In this document: positions 28,312 to 37,659 of the stretch, in pieces | Numbering within the stretch: the stretch's first letter is position 1 | Layout: each line of letters begins with the position of its first letter | Translations under genes and position numbers: made by a program | From: Brevibacterium siliguriense | Lineage (GTDB): Bacteria > Actinomycetota > Actinomycetes > Actinomycetales > Brevibacteriaceae | Reading direction: 5' to 3' | NCBI RefSeq assembly: GCF_900105315.1 | Contig: NZ_LT629766.1 | Location: forward strand, 1,240,001 to 1,304,000 | Length of the DNA stretch: 64,000 nt | The notes under the pieces: model-generated | What the model was told of the DNA's origin: nothing | The model's input: the letters and a program-made list of their open reading frames with translations, nothing else | Database searches by the model: none

Positions 28312-30371
28312 CGCTCATCCTTTCGTGTGTCCGCAGTGGTTTCGCCGTTGTCGGAGATGGGCAGGTCGATGCGGAACGTCGCACCGCCTCCCGGTGTTTC
28401 GTGGACGGAGATCGCACCGTGGTGATTCTCCACGATCGCCTTGACGATCGACAGCCCGAGTCCGGATCCGCCGGTGTCCCTGGTTCGGGACACGTCGAGA
28501 CGGTAGAAGCGTTCGAAGATGCGCGGAACCACCTCGGGGTCGATTCCGTCTCCATGGTCCCTGACCTCGAAGCGGACCCGACCGTTGGGGAATCCGCGCA
28601 GAGACTCGTCGACGGTGATGGATCCGGCCGCCGTGACATCCGGGACGATGTTCGCCGGCTCGGGGGCCTTGGATGGGGCACCGGACTGGGCATCGGTCGC
28701 TGGACCGGACTGCGATGGAGTCTGAGAATCTGCAGGTGTCCCAGGCTGAGGGCCGGACTGATCTCCCGACGGAGTCTTGAGCTGTCCGGTGTGGGGTCCG
28801 TTGTGCTGTCCGGTTCCCTGGTCGGTGTTCGGGGTGGGATTCGGCGGCTCCACCTGACGCTCGGGCTGGGTGTCGGCCTGAGACGCGGATCGGGGGTTCG
28901 GCTGGGTGTCGGATTGGTCGTTTCCGGCAGAGTCGCCTCGGCGGAATATCCGGACCCCGCCGGTGACGAACCCGCGCTCACGGGGCTTGTCCTTCGCGCC
29001 GCTCTTGCCCCCGCTGCGACCGCTCTGACCGCGGGCGCCGCTCTCACTGATCTCGCCGGTATCGGACGAATCGGGGTCGACCGAATCGGGCAGACCGACG
29101 ACGCCGACGGCGAATTCGATAGCCGTGTGTTCGGGTGTGTGGCGCACGGCGTTGCCTGCGAGGTTGACGATGACCTGGCGGATCTTCGACTCGGAACCGC
29201 GAATCATCGGCACCGGCTGGGCGTCTTCGCCGTCGAGTCCGATGAAGCTGATGTCTCGGTCCGGGGCCTGTGCCGCGGCATCGGCGGCGGCATCGCGGAC
29301 GACCTTGTGCAGGTCGATCGGACCGATCTCGGCAGCCCGCTGCTCGTCGAGTCTGGCGAGGACGACGAGATCGTCGACGAGGACGCCCATGCGTTTGGCC
29401 TCGGACTCCATCCGCTCCATCGCATTGGCGACGTCTTCGGACTTCGTGATCGCACCCTGCCGGTACAGCTCCGCATAACCGCGGATGGTGACCAGGGGAG
29501 TGCGCAGCTCGTGTGATGCGTCGGAGACGAATTGACGGATGCGCTTCTCCGAACGGGTCTGCCCGTCGAAGGAGTCCTCGATGCGCCCGAGCATCGTATT
29601 CAGCGCCGCCGACAGACGCCCGAGCTCGGTGTTGCGCGGATAGCTGGGCACACGTTGGGACAGGTCACCGGCGGCGATGCGGGACGCGGTCTTCTCGATA
29701 TCGCGCAGCGGCCGGAACGTGTTGTTGATCGCCCAATAGCCGACTCCGGCGACCATTGCCAGGGCCAGCAGGCCGATGCCGATCATCGTGTTCCGGGCCC
29801 GCTCGTTGATGTTGTCGACCTCGCGGTCGAACGGCACCGCGATGGACACGAGCACGTCGGTGTTCTTCACCTTCATCGCCCGCGCTCGCCACTGCGAACT
29901 CGTCCCGGCCACGGTGAAGGGCTCGCCGCCGCGGGAATAGACTTCCTTCTCATCGATCTTCGGCAGGATCGGATGGTTCTGCGGCTCCGGGGCGACGGGG
30001 TCGCGGATCGGATCCCCGTTCGTATCGTAGAACTGCACGTAGAACCCTCCCGGCAGGAGGCTCTTGAGCTGATCCCAGGAATTCGAATCGATCGTCGTCG
30101 ACGACGGTGCATCCTCGGCGTCGTCATCCCCGGACTGGAGCTCAGCTGGCTGGAACACGTCTTGGTAGGCCTGCTTCGCCAAGGTCTCCGAGGCGCTGAT
30201 GAGTCGTTCATCGGTGCGTTGGACGAGGCTGTCGCGCAGGTTCTCCAACACCCAAGCGCTCGTCCCCGTGAGGACGAGCAGCATGAGCAGCATCATGATG
30301 GCCAGCAGCTTGGTGGTCAGAGACCATTCTTCCCAGAAGCCGGGGCGGGAGGGACGGGATTCTATTGCCAC
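28308..30371 (-). CDS. Sensor histidine kinase (MprB/PhoR type) with an insertion in its ATPase domain
   Basis: A 687-residue kinase: transmembrane helices at about 21-42 and 196-216, an extracellular domain between them, HAMP (about 217-270), HisKA with phospho-acceptor His287 in S-D-A-S-H-E-L-R-T-P-L, N box at 403-411 (N-L-A-G-N-A-V-R-H), D box D605-H-G-D-G-I, G box 634-639. Between the N box strand and the D box lies a stretch of about 170 residues (about 427-596) dominated by Gly, Ser, Pro, Gln and Asp, far longer than the normal lid region. The GTG start is preceded by TAGATT 6 nt upstream, so an internal leaderless promoter is possible although the regulator gene ends only 30 bp away. 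Confidence 0.93.
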   Translation of the reverse strand: MAIESRPSRPGFWEEWSLTTKLLAIMMLLMLLVLTGTSAWVLENLRDSLVQRTDERLISASETLAKQAYQDVFQPAELQSGDDDAEDAPSSTTIDSNSWDQLKSLLPGGFYVQFYDTNGDPIRDPVAPEPQNHPILPKIDEKEVYSRGGEPFTVAGTSSQWRARAMKVKNTDVLVSIAVPFDREVDNINERARNTMIGIGLLALAMVAGVGYWAINNTFRPLRDIEKTASRIAAGDLSQRVPSYPRNTELGRLSAALNTMLGRIEDSFDGQTRSEKRIRQFVSDASHELRTPLVTIRGYAELYRQGAITKSEDVANAMERMESEAKRMGVLVDDLVVLARLDEQRAAEIGPIDLHKVVRDAAADAAAQAPDRDISFIGLDGEDAQPVPMIRGSESKIRQVIVNLAGNAVRHTPEHTAIEFAVGVVGLPDSVDPDSSDTGEISESGARGQSGRSGGKSGAKDKPRERGFVTGGVRIFRRGDSAGNDQSDTQPNPRSASQADTQPERQVEPPNPTPNTDQGTGQHNGPHTGQLKTPSGDQSGPQPGTPADSQTPSQSGPATDAQSGAPSKAPEPANIVPDVTAAGSITVDESLRGFPNGRVRFEVRDHGDGIDPEVVPRIFERFYRLDVSRTRDTGGSGLGLSIVKAIVENHHGAISVHETPGGGATFRIDLPISDNGETTADTRKDER

Positions 30372-30401
30372 GTGTGTAATCTATCGCCCTTGCATGGACG
30401 A

Positions 30402-31160
<759 letters not shown>

Positions 31161-31378
31161 GAATCCAGTCTGAGACCCGTTTCTGGGAGTGGGCTGGAGG
31201 TTGCCTGAATGTGAATGTGACGTGCCTCACTGAAAAACTCTCAGGAAAGTCCATTTGGATCCCGGGTCGGCCATTCGTTCTCAGGAACGAAAGGCCGATT
31301 TCAGTGAAAAATGTGGCTGCGGCCAGCTCGAGCTCAGAAATGCTCGCCGAGGCGGCTGTGGGCGTGGGAGGGGTCTGC
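31161..31378. other. Non-coding stretch with a hairpin upstream of the response regulator gene
   Basis: No convincing gene. A strong hairpin at 31267-31298 pairs TCGGCC-A-TTCGTTC with GAACGAA-A-GGCCGA around the loop TCAG, with a TTTC tail on the plus strand. Similar TCACTGAAAAA and TCAGTGAAAAA segments lie on either side of it. A copy of the dispersed GCCGAGGCGGC motif is at about 31342. Confidence 0.5.
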
Positions 31379-31762
31379 TCAGTGTGGGTGCGGCGGGCGA
31401 GAGCTGGGAGGCATCGGGTGGATGGTGTGTGGGTGAGGCGCCGGATTCTCCCGGATCTCGCGAGGCGGCCGGATATCGAATAGCTGCTGAGTGACGGCGA
31501 AGCATCGGGCTTTCTCTGGGTAGTGACGGTCATAGACCACCTGGCCGACGGTGCCTCGCAATGACAGACTCTGCTGGATGAGGTGGCGGGTCCATCGTTC
31601 GCGCCCCTTGTCGTCGACGAAATGCACCACGGTCAAGCTCGGGTCCCTCGCGCTAGCTGCCGACCAGTCGCCGATGGCGCGGCCTTCGGTCAGAGCGGTG
31701 CCGGGGAGCGGAGGGCGGTCGAGGATCGGGTGTCGAGCCTTGCGGAAGGCAGGCAGGGACAC
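31379..31762 (-). CDS. DUF3592-like remnant or short protein
   Basis: The open frame resumes right after the CGNR gene stop and encodes a hydrophobic stretch (L-R-I-T-A-G-A-G-L-I-A-V-S-L-P-A-F) followed by a domain whose pattern, V-V-H-F-V-D-D-K-G-R-E-R-W ... G-T-V-G-Q-V-V-Y-D-R-H-Y-P-E-K-A-R, looks like DUF3592 (strand, D-x-x-G turn, then V-x-Y-D-P-x-x-P-x-x-A). No ATG is available; the only usual start is a GTG inside the hydrophobic part. The N-terminal membrane helix seems missing and the tail is Pro/His-rich. It may be a decayed gene. Assignment is tentative. Confidence 0.35.
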   Translation of the reverse strand: MSLPAFRKARHPILDRPPLPGTALTEGRAIGDWSAASARDPSLTVVHFVDDKGRERWTRHLIQQSLSLRGTVGQVVYDRHYPEKARCFAVTQQLFDIRPPREIRENPAPHPHTIHPMPPSSRPPHPH

Positions 31763-31825
31763 GGCGATGAGTCCGGCGCCGGCGGTGATGCGCAGCGGGT
31801 CAAGTGATATGGGCGGGTACTCGGG

Positions 31826-32419
31826 TCAGTCGTGGGAGTCGGCGTGGCGGGCGCGGAAGGCCGCGACATGCGTGCGGGTCGCACAGCTGCCTGTATCGCA
31901 GAAGCGCTTCGAGCGATTGCGGCTGAAGTCGGCGAGATAGGCGCGGCAATCCTCGGCGGCACAGCGGCCAAGGCGATCGAGGTCCCCGGAGCGAATGAGG
32001 TCGATGAGGACGAGTGCGACGTCGGCGGCCACTCGGTCGGCCAGGCTGGCTTGAGTGCCGGTGGCGTGCAGGTGCCAATCCCAGTGGTCATGTTTGACCA
32101 ATTGCGGCACGGAACCCGAGTCGCTCAGTGTGAGATTGATCTCATCGACCACCGCAGTCGTGCCTGCTTCGACCTCGTCGTCGGTCTCGGCGTCGATGCT
32201 CGAGTCCAGCGCGGCGGCGAATCGCTGGCGCAGTTTCAGGGTCTCATCGACGTCGTTTTTGGTGGCGGTCAAAGGGCCGGAGAAGTCGTGCCGGGCCGCG
32301 AACTCGCGGAGTTTCGCGGTTGTCGTCAGTTCATCGCCGCCGTCAACGATGTCGCTGGAGGTGTTGAGGAGGTCGACAAGCATCGTGAGGTTCGCGCGAA
32401 TGTCGTATGTGAAGGCCAT
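31826..32419 (-). CDS. CGNR zinc-finger / ABATE-domain protein
   Basis: A 197-residue protein with an N-terminal helical domain of the ABATE type (L-V-D-L-L-N-T ... L-x-x-F) and a C-terminal zinc finger. The finger reads R-C-A-A-E-D-C-R-A-Y-L-A-D-F-S-R-N-R-S-K-R-F-C-D-T-G-S-C-A-T-R, so the four Cys are kept but the name-giving C-G-N-R is C-A-T-R here. These proteins are believed to be transcription regulators in actinomycetes. An ATG 12 bp upstream is an alternative start. No target is evident. Confidence 0.85.
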   Translation of the reverse strand: MAFTYDIRANLTMLVDLLNTSSDIVDGGDELTTTAKLREFAARHDFSGPLTATKNDVDETLKLRQRFAAALDSSIDAETDDEVEAGTTAVVDEINLTLSDSGSVPQLVKHDHWDWHLHATGTQASLADRVAADVALVLIDLIRSGDLDRLGRCAAEDCRAYLADFSRNRSKRFCDTGSCATRTHVAAFRARHADSHD

Positions 32420-32727
32420 AGCGGGAACCATTCTGTCACAGCATGTAAGGACCAAACTGCACTTGACCCATTTCAATTGCAGGGTCGATACTGAAACCGG
32501 ACAATCTGCAGGGCTCGCCGAGGCCCTGCGCAACCCGACGACGCGCAGACCCGGCAGAACGACGAAACGGCCACGCTGATGTCGACGTCGGGCCGCCTCG
32601 GCGAGGGGATGATCCGCCACCGCACCATCCACTCAGCGTCGCTCCGCCAACTCAACACCGCACCACCACCTCGGGGACGTCTGTCCTCGTAGGCCACTCA
32701 ACGTTTCGCCGCATCAGGAGGTCAGGA
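32420..32727. other. Intergenic region between divergent CGNR and EamA genes
   Basis: Holds a possible plus-strand promoter (TTGACC at about 32464, then 18 bp, then GATACT) and a hairpin GCAGGGC-TCGCCGA-GCCCTGC-type stem at 32508-32529. A copy of the GCCGCCTCGGCGAGG motif lies at about 32592. No gene is seen. Confidence 0.4.
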
Positions 32728-33690
32728 ATGAATCGCACCGTCATCGCAGGGTTCCTGCTCACTCTTGCCTCCGCGTTCTTCTTCGCAGTGTCGGGGCCGA
32801 TCGCGAAGACGATGTACGCGATCGGGTGGACGCCGGGCGCGGTGGTGCTCATCCGCTTGGCCGGCTCCGCGGTCCTGCTGCTCATCCCCACCCTCATCGC
32901 CCTGCGCGGACGCTGGGGCGAAGTGATCACGCACTGGCGCACCGTCGTCACCTACGGCCTGGTCTCGATGGCCGGCGTCCAGGGGTTCTACTTCGTCGCC
33001 GTCGAACACCTCACCGTGGCCGTGGCACTGCTGCTGGAGATGACCGCCCCGATGCTCATCGTCTTCTGGATCTGGGCGCGGACACGGACCCGGCCGGCGA
33101 CCGTGACATTCATCGGGGTCGTCGTCTCCATGATCGGGCTCCTGCTCGTGCTCAACCTGCGCGGATCGTCGATCAGCATCTTCGGCGTGGTCATGGCGAT
33201 GGCTGCGGCGGTCTGCCTGGCCAGCTATTTCCTCGTCTCTGCGAAGGACACGATCACGATCCCGCCGGTCGCGCTGACAGGTCTGGGCATGGGCATCGGG
33301 GCGCTGGCGATGTCGGCCATCGTGCTCGCCGGCATCATGCCGTGGAACGCGGTGACGGCGGACGTCGACTTCGGCGGGGTGTCGATGTCGTGGGTCGTGC
33401 CGATGGCGATGATCGTCGTGTTCACGGTCGGCGCCTACATCACCGGGATCCTCGGTCTGCGCTATGTCGGGGCGACGGTCGGATCGTTCGTCAACCTCGT
33501 CGAGGTCCCGTTCTCCGTCATCGTCGCCTGGTTGGTCCTCTTCGAGATGCCCGCCCCGATCCAGCTCTTCGGCGGAGTCTTCATCCTCGGCGGCGTCGGC
33601 TTCATCAAGTGGGGCGAGTCCCGCCTGGCCCGCCGGGTGGCTCGCCGCGAGGTAGTCGCCAAGTCCGAACCCTCCCTCATCACTACGTAA
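32728..33690 (+). CDS. EamA/DMT superfamily transporter
   Basis: A 320-residue protein with ten hydrophobic segments arranged as two EamA repeats, starting F-L-L-T-L-A-S-A-F-F-F-A-V-S-G-P-I-A-K. Such proteins export or import small metabolites, often amino acids; substrate not evident. AGGAGG lies before the ATG. The stop codon TAA (33688-33690) is the first three bases of palindromic element copy B, so the element supplies the 3' end of this gene. Confidence 0.88.
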   Translation: MNRTVIAGFLLTLASAFFFAVSGPIAKTMYAIGWTPGAVVLIRLAGSAVLLLIPTLIALRGRWGEVITHWRTVVTYGLVSMAGVQGFYFVAVEHLTVAVALLLEMTAPMLIVFWIWARTRTRPATVTFIGVVVSMIGLLLVLNLRGSSISIFGVVMAMAAAVCLASYFLVSAKDTITIPPVALTGLGMGIGALAMSAIVLAGIMPWNAVTADVDFGGVSMSWVVPMAMIVVFTVGAYITGILGLRYVGATVGSFVNLVEVPFSVIVAWLVLFEMPAPIQLFGGVFILGGVGFIKWGESRLARRVARREVVAKSEPSLITT

Positions 33691-33752
33691 TTACTACCTG
33701 ACGGCGGCCCAGCAACCTGGCGCCAGGTATCTGGGCCGCCGTCGGGTAGCTC
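33688..33752 (+). repeat. Palindromic element copy B
   Basis: A 65-bp element, TAATTACTACCTGACGGCGG ... GGTAGCTC, with an imperfect palindromic core centred at 33721/33722. It aligns end to end with copy C read on the opposite strand, including the non-palindromic flanks TAATT and GAGC, so the element has an orientation. Its first bases are the stop codon of the EamA transporter gene. Confidence 0.93.
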
Positions 33753-33794
33753 GAAGACATCTGCGATGTTAAGAGATATTGATAGGTTGACCAT

Positions 33795-35471
33795 ATGGGC
33801 CATATCGAGATCAACGATGTCTCCTTCACCCTCGCCGACGGCAGGCCTCTGCTCGGATCGGTGACGTTTCGAGTCGGGGACGGGGCCAAATCCGCGCTCA
33901 TCGGTGCCAACGGTGCCGGCAAGACCACTCTGCTGAGGATCCTCACCGGTGAGCTCGTCCCTGATGAGGGAGCTGTTTCGCATACCGGCAGCATCGGATT
34001 GATGCGTCAGTTCATCTCCGCCGATACCGTCGCCCAGGCGCTCGAGGAACTCGCTCCGAATCCGATACGTCGTGCTGCAGCGAATCTGCGGAGGGTCGAA
34101 GAGAAGCTGCTCGGAGCCGAGAGCGAATCGATGGCCGTGCAGATGGCCTACGCCACGGCGCTCAACGATTGGTCGGACGTGGGCGGATATGACGCGGAGG
34201 TGCTGTGGGACACCTGCACCGCCTCGGCGCTGGGAATGTCGTTCGACCACAGTCGGGACCGTAAGATCTCCACCCTGTCAGGAGGGGAGCAGAAGAAGCT
34301 CGTGCTCGAGGCGCTCCTGCGCGGACCCGATGACATCCTGATCCTCGACGAGCCCGACAACTTCCTCGATGTCCCGGGCAAGCGCTGGCTCGAAGCCGAG
34401 TTGAGGGACACCGACAAGAGTGTCCTCTTCGTATCCCACGACCGGGAGCTGCTTGCGCAGGCAGCCTCGCAGATCATCACTGTCGAACTCTCTGCGGCGG
34501 GGAACACCGCATGGGTGCATCCGGGCGGATTCGGCACCTACCACGCGGCCCGGTCGGACCGGTTCGAACGGCTCGAGGAGCTGCGCAGACGATGGGACGA
34601 GGAGCGAGCGAAGCTGCGGTCGCTGGTGCAGATGTACAAGCAGAAGGCCGCCTACAACTCGGACATGACTTCGCGGTACCGAGCCGCGCAGACTCGTCTC
34701 GAGCGCTTCGAGACCGCAGGCCCACCCGAAGCCATTCCGCGTGAACAGAACCTCGGAATGCGTCTGCGCGGCGGACGCACGGGCAAGATCGCGATCGTCG
34801 CCGATGCGCTCGAACTCACCGACCTCATGCTGCCGTTCGACCTCGAAGTCCATTACGGGGATCGGATCGCAGTACTCGGATCGAACGGTTCGGGAAAGTC
34901 GCACTTCCTGAGGCTGCTCGCAGCCGGCGGCAGCGACCCCGAACCCGAGCACCGCCCGGTCTCTGACATCGACATCGCACCTGTCGCCCACGACGGAGCA
35001 GTGCGGCTCGGAGCCCGCGTGCGTCCCGGCTGGTTCGCGCAGACGCACGGACGCCCGGATCTGCGGGGGCGGACCCTGCTCGAGATCCTCCACCGCGGGG
35101 ACGAACATCGGGCAGGGTTGCCGCGAGAACCGGCTTCGCGGGCCCTTGCCCGCTACGAGCTGGCCGGTGCTGCAGAGCAGTCCTTCGATTCGCTCTCGGG
35201 TGGGCAGCAGGCGCGCTTTCAGATCCTGCTGCTCGAGCTCGCGGGCGCGACTCTGCTGCTTCTCGACGAACCCACCGACAACCTCGACCTCGTCTCCGCT
35301 GAGGCATTGCAGACTGCGCTGCAGTCATTCGATGGGACGGTACTGGCAGTCACTCACGACCGCTGGTTCGCTCGCGATTTCGACAGGTTCCTCGTCTTCG
35401 GGGCCGACGGCGAAGTCTATGAGTCGGCAGCACCGGTCTGGGACGAGGGACGCGTGGCCCGCAGCCGCTGA
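33795..35471 (+). CDS. ABC-F family ATP-binding protein
   Basis: A 558-residue cytoplasmic protein with two ABC ATPase domains and no membrane part. Domain 1: Walker A G-A-N-G-A-G-K-T-T (about 37-45), signature L-S-G-G-E-Q, Walker B I-L-I-L-D-E-P. Linker: charged helices around 255-300. Domain 2: G-S-N-G-S-G-K-S, L-S-G-G-Q-Q, L-L-L-L-D-E-P-T-D-N-L-D. ABC-F proteins act on the ribosome as translation factors or protect it from antibiotics; which one applies here cannot be told. TAGGTT ends 6 nt before the ATG (leaderless type). Confidence 0.92.
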   Translation: MGHIEINDVSFTLADGRPLLGSVTFRVGDGAKSALIGANGAGKTTLLRILTGELVPDEGAVSHTGSIGLMRQFISADTVAQALEELAPNPIRRAAANLRRVEEKLLGAESESMAVQMAYATALNDWSDVGGYDAEVLWDTCTASALGMSFDHSRDRKISTLSGGEQKKLVLEALLRGPDDILILDEPDNFLDVPGKRWLEAELRDTDKSVLFVSHDRELLAQAASQIITVELSAAGNTAWVHPGGFGTYHAARSDRFERLEELRRRWDEERAKLRSLVQMYKQKAAYNSDMTSRYRAAQTRLERFETAGPPEAIPREQNLGMRLRGGRTGKIAIVADALELTDLMLPFDLEVHYGDRIAVLGSNGSGKSHFLRLLAAGGSDPEPEHRPVSDIDIAPVAHDGAVRLGARVRPGWFAQTHGRPDLRGRTLLEILHRGDEHRAGLPREPASRALARYELAGAAEQSFDSLSGGQQARFQILLLELAGATLLLLDEPTDNLDLVSAEALQTALQSFDGTVLAVTHDRWFARDFDRFLVFGADGEVYESAAPVWDEGRVARSR

Positions 35472-35503
35472 CGGTTCCAGTCGAGCATGCGTCTCTGATT
35501 CGA

Positions 35504-36673
35504 TCAGTAGCTGCGGGGCAGGCCCAGGACTTTCGTGCCGAGATAATTGAGGACCATTTCCTGACTCACAGGTGCGATCTTCATCAGGCGCACCTCCCGC
35601 AAGTAGCGCCCGACGTGGTATTCCTCCGAATACCCCATGCCGCCATGGACCTGAACTGCCCTGTCGGCTGCATCAACGCCGGCCTCAGCGCAGAGGTACT
35701 TTGCCGTGTTCGCTTCGCGGCCGCTCGGCAGACCCTGGTCGTACGTCCACGTGGCTTTTCGCAGTGCCAGTTCCGCAGCGTCGAGCTTCGCCAAGGAATC
35801 AGCCAGCGGGAACTGGAGGCCCTGATTCATGCCGATGGGGCGATCAAACACGACGCGTTCATTGGCGTACTTGGCGGCCTTCGCCAAGGCTGCGCGACCG
35901 ATGCCCAGAGCCTCGGCGGCAATGAGCATCCGCTCAGGATTGAGTCCGTCGAGGAGGTACTTGAAGCCCTTCCCCTCCTCGCCGACGCGGTGCGCCGCAG
36001 GGATGATGAGATCGTCGATGACGAGCTCATTCGAGGTCACAGCGTTGCGGCCGATCTTGCTGATCGGGTTGATCTGCACGTGATCACGGTCGAGGTCAGT
36101 GAAGAACAAAGTGAGTCCGTCGGTCGGTTTGGCGACGTCTTCCCTCTTTGTCGTTCGTGCGAGGAGGAGGATCTTGTCCGACTCCAGAGCTTTGGAGATC
36201 CACACCTTGCGTCCGTTGACGACGTACTCGTCATTGCGCCGTTCGGCGAACGTTGTCACCCGTGAGGTATCGAGCCCGGCATCGGGTTCGGTTACACCGA
36301 AGCAGACGTGAAGGTCCCCGGCGGCGATCCGCGGCAAGTTGTCCTTCTTGAGTTCTGCGCTGCCATGTTTGATCACGGGGTGCAGTCCGAAGATGGTCAT
36401 ATGAATCGCACTGGCGGCATTCATCGCGCCTCCCGCTGCAGCCACGGCTTCGAGCAGCAAAGTGGCTTCGGTGATTCCGAGGCCGTGCCCGCCGAACTCC
36501 GTGGGAATGGTCAGACCCAGCCACCCCTTCTCGGCCAAAAGATCGTAGAACTCCTGGGGGAACTCGTGGCGTTGGTCTTTGTCGGACCAGTACTCGTCGT
36601 CGAAGCGACTGACGATCTCCTGTGCCGCTTCCCGAATGACCAGCTGGTCATCGGTCAATGAGAAATCAGGCAT
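35504..36673 (-). CDS. Acyl-CoA dehydrogenase family protein
   Basis: A 389-residue flavoenzyme of the acyl-CoA dehydrogenase fold: L-T-D-D-Q-L-x-I-R-E-A-A, G-W-L-G-L-T-I-P-T-E-F-G-G, C-F-G-V-T-E-P-D-A-G and V-H-G-G-M-G-Y-S-E-E-Y-H-V-G-R-Y-L-R-E-V-R. The usual E-G-T motif with the catalytic Glu is replaced by A-P-V-S-Q-E-M, so the base may be elsewhere or the reaction unusual. GAGGAGG precedes the ATG. It diverges from the GntR gene, with a palindrome (GGTATTACC) between them, and probably acts on the CoA thioester made by the CoA-transferase at 40749. Confidence 0.9.
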   Translation of the reverse strand: MPDFSLTDDQLVIREAAQEIVSRFDDEYWSDKDQRHEFPQEFYDLLAEKGWLGLTIPTEFGGHGLGITEATLLLEAVAAAGGAMNAASAIHMTIFGLHPVIKHGSAELKKDNLPRIAAGDLHVCFGVTEPDAGLDTSRVTTFAERRNDEYVVNGRKVWISKALESDKILLLARTTKREDVAKPTDGLTLFFTDLDRDHVQINPISKIGRNAVTSNELVIDDLIIPAAHRVGEEGKGFKYLLDGLNPERMLIAAEALGIGRAALAKAAKYANERVVFDRPIGMNQGLQFPLADSLAKLDAAELALRKATWTYDQGLPSGREANTAKYLCAEAGVDAADRAVQVHGGMGYSEEYHVGRYLREVRLMKIAPVSQEMVLNYLGTKVLGLPRSY

Positions 36674-36698
36674 CGGTGCCTCCTCGAATATGATAAAA

Positions 36699-36707
36699 GG
36701 TATTACC
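36699..36707. promoter_or_regulatory. Candidate GntR operator between acyl-CoA dehydrogenase and gntR genes
   Basis: GGTATTACC is a perfect 9-bp palindrome in an AT-rich 80-bp divergent spacer. On the minus strand, TGGTAATACCT fits the T-x-GT-N3-AC-x-A/T form seen for FadR-type regulators. It lies 46 bp before the regulator gene, so autoregulation is plausible. Confidence 0.45.
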
Positions 36708-36753
36708 AATATAGAATCTAACTCAGAATGTCATCGAGCGCCAGAAGGAACTG

Positions 36754-37452
36754 ATGGACACCACTGAGAGCTCCCGCTTCGTCGCCGAGGTGAGGGCGCG
36801 GATCCTCTCCGGCGAATTGCCGGACGGAGTGAGGCTCGAATCCGAGCGCGACCTCGCCGTGCGATACGGTCTGAGTCGAACGACGATTCGTGCAGGACTG
36901 CAGTCGCTGGCGGCCTCTGGCCTGATCCGTCGGAAGATCGGACGCAATGGGGGAAGCTTCGTCTCTGTGCCGACCGAAGCGGCAGTCTCGGATTCGCTCC
37001 GGCTGGTCATCGGTGCCGGCGGAGTGTCCGAGTCCGACCTTATGGAAACCCGCCTGGCCATCGAACCGATGTGCGCCGAACTAGCTGCATGCCGCATGAG
37101 TGAATCCGAGTTGGCCACTCTCTCGGCCACCCAGTCAGAGATGGCCTCTGCGCTCAATGTCATTGGCAGTCCCGCCGATCGGAGAAGGCTCCTCGCAGCC
37201 AACGCTCGGTTTCACCTCCAGGTGGCCGAGGGCAGTGGCAATGCGGCGCTGGCGGCGATCCTGCGGGGTCTCATTGGTCCGATCGAAGCGCTCACTGATG
37301 ATCCGGAGGTCATTGACCACGCTCAGCTCCGCGAGCTGATCCGGGCGCATGAGGCCATCTACTCAGCTTTGCGCGCGGGCGACTCGGAGCGGGCCAGGAG
37401 TGTCATGCGCAAGCACCTGTCGGCACACATTCGTCTGGCCGGCGGCTCCTGA
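36754..37452 (+). CDS. GntR family (FadR/FCD-type) transcription regulator
   Basis: A 232-residue regulator: winged helix at about 8-72 (L-E-S-E-R-D-L-A-V-R-Y-G-L-S-R-T-T-I-R-A-G-L) and an FCD ligand domain (about 85-225) with the E-T-R-L-A-I-E-P motif and N-A-R-F-H-L-Q-V-A metal-site helix. FCD regulators usually sense an organic acid and repress uptake and catabolism genes. AGAAGG precedes the ATG. It stands between the acyl-CoA dehydrogenase gene and the TRAP transporter and is the likely controller of both. Confidence 0.92.
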   Translation: MDTTESSRFVAEVRARILSGELPDGVRLESERDLAVRYGLSRTTIRAGLQSLAASGLIRRKIGRNGGSFVSVPTEAAVSDSLRLVIGAGGVSESDLMETRLAIEPMCAELAACRMSESELATLSATQSEMASALNVIGSPADRRRLLAANARFHLQVAEGSGNAALAAILRGLIGPIEALTDDPEVIDHAQLRELIRAHEAIYSALRAGDSERARSVMRKHLSAHIRLAGGS

Positions 37453-37586
37453 GTCCGCCCCGGACCAGGCATCGTGGAGAAGGGGTGGGTTGGGGAGCTG
37501 GCTCGCTGTCGTCGTCGCATGGTTCCTCGAGGCTGGGGGCGCCGCTCCTTGGTCCGCCGCGGCCTCGGGTTCGTCGGCGGCTGCAT

Positions 37587-37630
37587 TTGACAGGCGAGTG
37601 CTGTTGCATAGACTGTACGTTAGTACGAAC
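37587..37630 (+). promoter_or_regulatory. TRAP operon promoter with a palindrome at the start site
   Basis: TTGACA (37587-37592), 16 bp, TAGACT (37609-37614) form a near-consensus promoter. GTTAGTACGAAC (37619-37630) is a 12-bp palindrome with one mismatched pair and covers the expected transcription start, as a repressor site would. GTACG recurs at 37615, 37623 and 37635. Confidence 0.65.
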
Positions 37631-37659
37631 TGAAGTACGCATATACCAATGGAGGTTTT

